Of a DNA stretch of 11,327 nucleotides, positions 6,871 through 11,327 are shown in pieces (position 1 is the first letter of the stretch; every line of letters starts with the position of its first letter). The stretch spans positions 1 to 11,327 of the forward strand of contig JBKCTV010000034.1 in NCBI GenBank assembly GCA_046318595.1, read 5' to 3'. Position numbers and translations under genes: made by a program. The notes below the pieces were generated by a model. It was given only the letters and a program-made list of their open reading frames with translations. It did not search any database and was not told the DNA's origin. Source of the DNA: DAITMV01 sp046318595 (GTDB lineage: Bacteria > Pseudomonadota > Gammaproteobacteria > Burkholderiales > Burkholderiaceae_B).

Positions 6871-7671
6871 TCAACCCTTGGCCCGACGCTGCCGAAGCTG
6901 TTCGAACAGGCAGACGCCAGTAGCGACCGCGACGTTCAAAGAATCGACCGCCGCCTGATGCGGAATATGCACCCTGTGGCTGGCCTGTGCTTTCCACGCC
7001 GGGCTGACGCCCTCGCCCTCACTGCCGACCATCCAGAGCGTCGGGTGCGTGAGATCGACATCGAACAAGGACTCGACAGCGTCCAGGTCGGTACAAATCG
7101 ACAAACACTCGTCGAGCCACACGGGCAGCAACTCGGGCGTGTAGCCCCGAAAATTGACCCAACGGTGGCCGCCCATACCGGCCCGCAACACTTTGGCCTG
7201 CCACACCCAGGCCGTGCCCGGCGTAGTCCAGACTTCGTGTAAGCCCGCCGCGGCTGCGGTGCGAATCAAGGTGCCGAGGTTACCTGGGTCCTGCACGCCG
7301 TCGATGAGCAGCACGTCGCAGGCGCTAGCCGGCATGGACTGCGGGCCGGGTAGCTCGAAAACCGTTAGCGGCCCAGCGCCACTGTTGAGTTCGCTAAGCT
7401 GCCAGTAGAGCATGTCCGGGATGACGTACAGCTCAGGTTTGTCAGACCGGTCCAGCAACTGACCGCACAGGCCAGCCCATTCGGTATGCAGGAGCATACT
7501 TTCACCGAGCCACACCTGGTTTATCTGCAAACCGGGCCAGCCCACCAAGTCTTGCAGTAAATGCAAACCTTCGGCCACCGCCAGACCTTGTTTTTTAAGC
7601 AGGCGGGGCTGTTTGACGAGGCGGCAGGCCAGGCGAAACCTCGGATTGTCACGGGAATTGATATTCAGCAT
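6871..7671 (-). CDS. SpoU/TrmH-family RNA 2'-O-methyltransferase
   Basis: This 266-residue SAM-dependent enzyme has an N-terminal substrate-binding part (AVAEGLHLLQDL, about 31-42) and the C-terminal SPOUT knot. Motif 1 is DGVQDPGNLGTLIRTAAAAG (124-143, with the conserved Asn131 and Arg137), motif 2 is MVGSEGEGVS (214-223), and motif 3 is VHIPHQAAVDSLNVAVATGV (234-253). Such enzymes methylate ribose in rRNA or tRNA; the layout is closer to the RlmB/TsnR-like group than to TrmL, but the exact nucleotide cannot be read from sequence. Its ATG overlaps the rnhB stop by one base (TGATG), with AGGCGG just upstream, so it is translated with rnhB. RnhB plus this methyltransferase next to ppsR is, as I recall, a normal betaproteobacterial arrangement. 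Confidence 0.9.
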   Translation of the reverse strand: MLNINSRDNPRFRLACRLVKQPRLLKKQGLAVAEGLHLLQDLVGWPGLQINQVWLGESMLLHTEWAGLCGQLLDRSDKPELYVIPDMLYWQLSELNSGAGPLTVFELPGPQSMPASACDVLLIDGVQDPGNLGTLIRTAAAAGLHEVWTTPGTAWVWQAKVLRAGMGGHRWVNFRGYTPELLPVWLDECLSICTDLDAVESLFDVDLTHPTLWMVGSEGEGVSPAWKAQASHRVHIPHQAAVDSLNVAVATGVCLFEQLRQRRAKG

Positions 7672-8270
7672 CAGGCCGCCTGCCGGGCGTTAGACGCTGC
7701 CAGCCGGACCGGCGCGAAACTGTGCCGATGCCATTTACACGGGCCATGGACGTCGAGCTGCGCGAGATGCGCTGCGGTGGGGTATCCCATGTGCCGATCG
7801 AATCCATAGCACGGAAACTCGGTGTGCATGTGCAGGCAGAACCGGTCACGGTGCACTTTTGCCAGAATCGAGGCAGCGGAAATGCACGGCTCGCTGGCGT
7901 CGCCCCGGATAATCGCGGTCGCGGCATAGGGCCACGATGGCAGCCGGTTGCCGTCGACCAGAACGTGAACGTCTGATGGGTCCAGGCCATGCTCGCCGAC
8001 CAGCCGATCAACTGCGCGGTGCATGGCGCGCAGCGTCGCTTGGAGAATGTTGACCTCGTCGATTTCGAGCGGGCTGGCTTCCGCAATCGCCCAGGCGCTG
8101 GCCCGCTGCTGAATCTCGACAAACAGACTGTCGCGTTTTCTGGCGGTCAATGTTTTGGAACAGGCCAGGCCCAGAATGGCGCGCTGCGGGTGCAGTAGCA
8201 CCGCGCCGGCCACTACCGGACCGGCCAACGGGCCGCGCCCGGCCTCATCGACACCAATCAGAAAAGGCAT
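7671..8270 (-). CDS. rnhB: Ribonuclease HII
   Basis: RNase HII cuts the RNA strand of RNA-DNA hybrids and removes single ribonucleotides from DNA, working with two metal ions. All four acidic residues are visible in 199 residues: Asp8 and Glu9 in GVDEAGRGPLAGPVVAGAV, Asp106 in VDGNRLP, and Asp124 in GDASEPCISAASILAKV. GFDRHMGYPTAAHL and the closing GPCKWHRHSFAPV are also family marks. The open frame extends 57 codons upstream within scoB, but that part is arginine/histidine-rich shadow sequence, so the ATG at 8270 is taken. It starts 8 bases after the scoB stop, with no clear ribosome binding site, suggesting coupling to scoB translation. In relatives it usually follows lpxB, so the scoAB neighbours are unusual. 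Confidence 0.95.
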   Translation of the reverse strand: MPFLIGVDEAGRGPLAGPVVAGAVLLHPQRAILGLACSKTLTARKRDSLFVEIQQRASAWAIAEASPLEIDEVNILQATLRAMHRAVDRLVGEHGLDPSDVHVLVDGNRLPSWPYAATAIIRGDASEPCISAASILAKVHRDRFCLHMHTEFPCYGFDRHMGYPTAAHLAQLDVHGPCKWHRHSFAPVRLAASNARQAA

Positions 8271-8278
8271 GCGGTCGG

Positions 8279-8923
8279 CTATTCGAAATGCAGAGGACAG
8301 GCGGTCTTGGCGATGATTTCCGCGCGCGTGACGCCCTCGGCCAGCTCCACGACCCGCAAACCGCCTGGCGTGACATCCATCACGCCGAGATCGGTGATGA
8401 TGTGATCGACCACGCCCACACCCGTCAGCGGCAAGGTGCACGCCGGCAGAATCTTCAGATCGACGGTGCCGTCTTTTTTATGCGCGACGTGCTCCATGAG
8501 CACCACGACGCGCTGCACCCCCGCGACCAGATCCATCGCTCCGCCCATGCCCTTGACGAGCTTGCCGGGAATCATCCAGTTGGCCAGGTCACCCCGTTCG
8601 CTGACCTGCATCGCGCCGAGAATCGCCAAGTTGATGTGCCCACCGCGGATCATGCCGAACGATTCGGCGCTCGAAAAAAAGCTCGACCCGGGGATGGTCG
8701 TGACGGTCTGCTTACCGGCATTGACGAGGTCGGCGTCGACCTCCTGTTCGGTCGGAAACGGACCGATGCCCAGTAAACCGTTTTCCGATTGCAGCATAAC
8801 GTCGATGCCCGCCGGAATGTGATTGGCGACCAAGGTCGGCAGGCCGATGCCGAGGTTGACGTAAAAACCGTTTTGCAATTCCTGGGCGGCACGCGCCGCC
8901 ATTTGATCTCGGGTCCAGGCCAT
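8279..8923 (-). CDS. scoB: 3-oxoacid CoA-transferase subunit B (SCOT beta)
   Basis: With ScoA this forms a CoA-transferase that moves CoA from succinyl-CoA to acetoacetate or a related 3-oxoacid. The 214 residues start MAWTRDQMAARAAQEL and show NLGIGLPTLVANHIP, then the catalytic motif SENGLLGIG with Glu47, the residue that forms the CoA thioester intermediate. GGHINLAILGAMQVSERGDLANW, IPGKLVKGMGGAMDLV and the C-terminal TDLGVMDVTPGGLRVVELAEG are all subunit B signatures. A good ribosome binding site (AGGATA) lies in the 10-base gap after scoA. A relative such as an adipate or acetate CoA-transferase is possible, since the family overlaps, but the closest pattern is succinyl-CoA:3-ketoacid transferase. 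Confidence 0.92.
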   Translation of the reverse strand: MAWTRDQMAARAAQELQNGFYVNLGIGLPTLVANHIPAGIDVMLQSENGLLGIGPFPTEQEVDADLVNAGKQTVTTIPGSSFFSSAESFGMIRGGHINLAILGAMQVSERGDLANWMIPGKLVKGMGGAMDLVAGVQRVVVLMEHVAHKKDGTVDLKILPACTLPLTGVGVVDHIITDLGVMDVTPGGLRVVELAEGVTRAEIIAKTACPLHFE

Positions 8924-8933
8924 AAGGCTATCC

Positions 8934-9638
8934 TTAAGCGGTTCTGAGCGTGCGCTGCTCGATGCGTTTTTCGGAATGAGGGTTCAGCACGACGCGTTGC
9001 ACGAAAATGCTCGGCGTGTGAACGTGGTCGGGGTCGAGCTCGCCGACCTCGACGATCTCATCGACCTCCGCGATCGTCAAACGCGCCGCCATAGCACACA
9101 GCGGATTGAAATTGCGGGCAGTTTTGCGATAGATCAGGTTGCCCGAGCGGTCGGCCTTCCATGCTTTCACCAAAGCGACATCGGCGACCAGCGCCCGCTC
9201 CATGAGGTAAGAGACGCCATCGAAGTCGCGGGTTTCCTTGCCTTCGGCGACCAGGGTACCGACGCCAGTTTTCGTGAAAAACGCTGGGATGCCGCTGCCG
9301 CCCGCCCGCAGCCGTTCGGCCAGCGTGCCCTGCGGTGTGAATTCGAGTTCGAGCTCGCCCGCCAAGTATTGCCGTTCGAACTCTTTGTTCTCGCCGACGT
9401 ACGACGAAATCATTTTTTTGATTTGCCGCGTCTTCAGCAATTGCCCCAGGCCGAAGCCATCGACGCCGGCATTGTTGGAAATCACCGTCAAACCGGATGT
9501 GCCGCTGTCGCGCAACGCGGCGATCAGCGCCTCGGGGATGCCGCATAGGCCGAAGCCGCCGACCGCGAGCGTCATGCCATCGCTGACGGTGCCGGCCAAC
9601 GCAGTGACGGCGTCGGTGAAAACCTTGTCGATTGCCAT
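8934..9638 (-). CDS. scoA: 3-oxoacid CoA-transferase subunit A (SCOT alpha)
   Basis: The 234 residues are a complete subunit A: MAIDKVFTDAVTALAGTVSDGMTLAVGGFGLCGIPEALI with the glycine-rich GGFGLCGIP (27-35) at the CoA site, then LTVISNNAGVDGFGLGQLL, KKMISSYVGENKEFERQYLAGELELEFTPQGTLAERLRAGG, and PAFFTKTGVGT. GNLIYRKTARNFNPLCAMAA follows, and a C-terminal part with DPDHVHTPSIFVQRVV. The catalytic glutamate is in ScoB, so both are needed. An ATG 15 codons upstream is possible, but the one at 9638 has AGGA six bases before it and gives the family N-terminus. It is the first gene of the scoA-scoB-rnhB-methyltransferase run and diverges from the ETF-QO gene, which suggests shared control of acyl-CoA or ketone-body catabolism. 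Confidence 0.93.
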   Translation of the reverse strand: MAIDKVFTDAVTALAGTVSDGMTLAVGGFGLCGIPEALIAALRDSGTSGLTVISNNAGVDGFGLGQLLKTRQIKKMISSYVGENKEFERQYLAGELELEFTPQGTLAERLRAGGSGIPAFFTKTGVGTLVAEGKETRDFDGVSYLMERALVADVALVKAWKADRSGNLIYRKTARNFNPLCAMAARLTIAEVDEIVEVGELDPDHVHTPSIFVQRVVLNPHSEKRIEQRTLRTA

Positions 9639-9673
9639 GCCTGATCCTGTTTTAGTTTTCAAGTACGCCGGTG

Positions 9674-9702
9674 ATTTAAGCACGCTCGTGGTCGTTTATC
9701 AA
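9674..9702 (-). promoter_or_regulatory. Sigma70-like promoter of scoA
   Basis: On the minus strand TTGATA (9697-9702) and TTAAAT (9674-9679) are separated by exactly 17 bases; they match the -35 consensus at 5 of 6 positions and the -10 consensus at 4 of 6. Transcription would start near 9667, giving a leader of about 29 bases before the AGGA and ATG of scoA. It is the best promoter match I saw in the window. Confidence 0.55.
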
Positions 9703-9755
9703 TGAATACGGCACAATGTTGTATATAAAAACCAGCATCGAAAAGTGGAGTGAAC

Positions 9756-11327
9756 ATGACAGCGGCGACCGAACGCGACCGGATGGATTATGACGTGGTG
9801 ATCGTCGGCGCCGGCCCGGCGGGTCTGGCAGCGGCCATCCGCTTGAAGCAGATCGACGCCGACATCACCGTCTGCGTCCTCGAAAAAGGCTCCGAGGTCG
9901 GTGCGCACATCCTGTCCGGTGCGGTCATGGACCCGCGCGCCCTGAGCGAGCTATTGCCCGACTGGCAGGCACGAGGCGCACCGTTGAACGTTCCGGTGAC
10001 GGAAGACCGGTTTTTATTTCTAAGCAAAACCGGCAGCCGGCGCGTCCCCGAATGGCTGTTGCCGATGTGCTTCAAAAACGCCGGTAATTACATCGTCAGC
10101 CTGGCGAACGTGACCCGCTGGCTGGGTCAGCAAGCCGAGGCGCTCGGCGTGGAAATATTTCCAGGGTTTCCGGCTGCCGAGGTGCTTTATGGCGAGGCCG
10201 GTGAAGTGTGCGGTGTACTCACCGGCGACCAGGGCATCGGCAAGGACGGTCAGCCGACCGACGCGTTCCAGCCCGGCATGGCCTTACACGCCAAATACAC
10301 GGTGTTCGCCGAGGGCGCGCGCGGCCATCTGGGCCGGCGCCTGATAGAGCGCTACCGACTGGACAAGGACGCCGACCCGCAGGTCTACAGCATCGGCATC
10401 AAGGAAATCTGGCAACTCGACCCGGTGCGGCATCAGGCCGGCCTGGTCATGCATACCGCCGGCTGGCCGCTGGATGCCAGCACATACGGCGGCTCGTTCC
10501 TATATCACCTCGAAAACAACCAGGCCGTAGTCGGTTACATCGTCGGACTAGGTTACAAAAACCCCTACCTGTCGCCATTCGAGGAGTTTCAACGCTACAA
10601 GACGCACCCGGCGATTCGACAATTTTTCATGGGCGGAAAACGCATATCCTACGGCGCGCGGGCGATCACCGCTGGCGGCTTGCGCTCGCTCCCCAAGCTC
10701 ACCATGCCCGGCGGCGTGCTGGTGGGCTGCGACGCGGGCTTTCTGAATACATCCCGCATCAAGGGGAGCCATGCCGCCATCAAGACCGGCTCGCTGGCCG
10801 CGGAAAGCATCGCTGCGGCCTTGCACCAGGGACGCGCCAACGACGAGCTGAACGATTACCCGGCGGCGTTCCAAAAATCCTGGCTATACGCGGAGCTGCA
10901 CAAGTCGCGCAACTTCAAGCAATGGCTCAGCAAGAACTTGTATAGCGGAACGCTCATGACCGGTATCGAGCAAAAGCTTCTGGGCGGCAAAATACCCTGG
11001 ACCATCGCCCATGGCGAGCCCGACCACACCAAGCTCGAACCGGCTGAGAAACATCGGCCTATCGAGTATCCAAAAGCGGACGGTGTCCTGACTTTCGATC
11101 GTTTAAGCTCGGTGTTTATTGCCAACACCAATCATGCGGAAAATCAGCCCTCGCACCTGACACTGAAAGACCCGGCCGTCCCGGTCCAGGTGAACCTGGC
11201 CCTCTATGCCGGACCCGAGCAGCGCTACTGCCCTGCGGCGGTGTACGAATATGTGGCGGGAACGACGGGGCAGCCAGGATTACAAATCAACGCACAAAAC
11301 TGTGTGCACTGCAAAACCTGCGACATC
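9756..11327 (+). CDS. Electron transfer flavoprotein-ubiquinone oxidoreductase (3' end missing)
   Basis: ETF-QO sits on the membrane and passes electrons from reduced electron transfer flavoprotein, fed by acyl-CoA and other dehydrogenases, to ubiquinone. I translated 524 codons without a stop; relatives have about 540-550, so roughly 20 codons lie beyond the edge. The FAD-binding GAGPAG is at 18-23, followed by CVLEKGSEVGAHILSGAV. NYIVSLANVTRWLGQQAE and KEIWQLDP follow in the middle. MPGGVLVGCDAGFLNTSRIKGSH is the second FAD contact region. The four cysteines of the [4Fe-4S] cluster are all present at 492, 516, 519 and 522 (YCPA and CVHCKTC). The ATG at 9756 has GGAG five bases upstream. A-T-rich TATATAAA at 9722-9729 could be part of its promoter. 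It diverges from scoA. Confidence 0.95.
   Translation, partial: MTAATERDRMDYDVVIVGAGPAGLAAAIRLKQIDADITVCVLEKGSEVGAHILSGAVMDPRALSELLPDWQARGAPLNVPVTEDRFLFLSKTGSRRVPEWLLPMCFKNAGNYIVSLANVTRWLGQQAEALGVEIFPGFPAAEVLYGEAGEVCGVLTGDQGIGKDGQPTDAFQPGMALHAKYTVFAEGARGHLGRRLIERYRLDKDADPQVYSIGIKEIWQLDPVRHQAGLVMHTAGWPLDASTYGGSFLYHLENNQAVVGYIVGLGYKNPYLSPFEEFQRYKTHPAIRQFFMGGKRISYGARAITAGGLRSLPKLTMPGGVLVGCDAGFLNTSRIKGSHAAIKTGSLAAESIAAALHQGRANDELNDYPAAFQKSWLYAELHKSRNFKQWLSKNLYSGTLMTGIEQKLLGGKIPWTIAHGEPDHTKLEPAEKHRPIEYPKADGVLTFDRLSSVFIANTNHAENQPSHLTLKDPAVPVQVNLALYAGPEQRYCPAAVYEYVAGTTGQPGLQINAQNCVHCKTCDI

Noticed and set aside
6864..6879. AAGGG/CCCTT hairpin between convergent ppsR and the methyltransferase gene
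   Set aside because: The stem is only 5 bp with a 6-base loop and no T-tract, and it overlaps the end of the methyltransferase coding region.
8150..8776. Plus-strand 208-codon open frame opposite rnhB and scoB
   Set aside because: It is an antisense shadow across two genes with clear catalytic residues on the other strand, and has no recognisable domain.
8976..9548. Plus-strand 190-codon open frame opposite scoA
   Set aside because: It is antisense to a complete subunit A with all expected motifs and has no recognisable family pattern of its own.
1..11327. A hidden defence system, CRISPR array, toxin-antitoxin locus or RNA gene
   Set aside because: No regularly spaced repeats, tRNA-like folds or defence-domain motifs were seen. 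RatA is named as a toxin in E. coli, but here it lies in its housekeeping context next to rnfH and smpB.

Overview
The window looks like chromosomal DNA of a proteobacterium, most likely a betaproteobacterium. The reason is gene order: rnfH, ratA, smpB, a stomatin-like SPFH gene, nfeD, ppsA, ppsR, a SpoU-type RNA methyltransferase and rnhB lie together, as I recall them in Ralstonia/Burkholderia-type genomes. The coding regions are GC-rich; the first ~570 bases are clearly more AT-rich.

Layout. (1) 1-571 is an accessory scar. It holds the end of a probable IS1380-family insertion sequence with the first 26 codons of its transposase, abutting the 5' end of an interrupted family-2 glycosyltransferase gene, then AT-rich DNA with no supported gene. 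(2) 572-1896 holds rnfH and ratA on the minus strand, with smpB diverging on the plus strand. (3) 1931-5666 is a tightly packed minus-strand operon, ppsA-nfeD-SPFH, with stop/start overlaps of 4 and 1 nt. (4) 5667-6015 is a 349-bp control region between ppsA and the divergent ppsR, which encodes the kinase/phosphorylase that controls PEP synthase. (5) 6871-9638 is a minus-strand run scoA-scoB-rnhB-RNA methyltransferase with gaps of 10 and 8 nt and a 1-nt overlap, preceded by a good sigma70-like promoter. (6) From 9756 an ETF:quinone oxidoreductase gene diverges on the plus strand and runs off the right edge about 20 codons before its expected end.

How the genes fit together. PpsA makes phosphoenolpyruvate from pyruvate and PpsR switches it on and off by phosphorylation, so the divergent pair is a regulator-target unit in central carbon metabolism. 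ScoAB moves CoA from succinyl-CoA to 3-oxoacids, and ETF-QO passes electrons from acyl-CoA dehydrogenases to the quinone pool; side by side they suggest use of ketone bodies, fatty acids or branched-chain amino acids. SmpB (ribosome rescue), RatA, RnfH, RNase HII and the RNA methyltransferase are housekeeping genes.

I found no CRISPR array, tRNA, rRNA, phage module or convincing new system. The points most worth a second look are the IS/glycosyltransferase junction at the left edge, the placing of rnhB and the methyltransferase behind scoAB, and repeated TTTCAG motifs upstream of ppsR.
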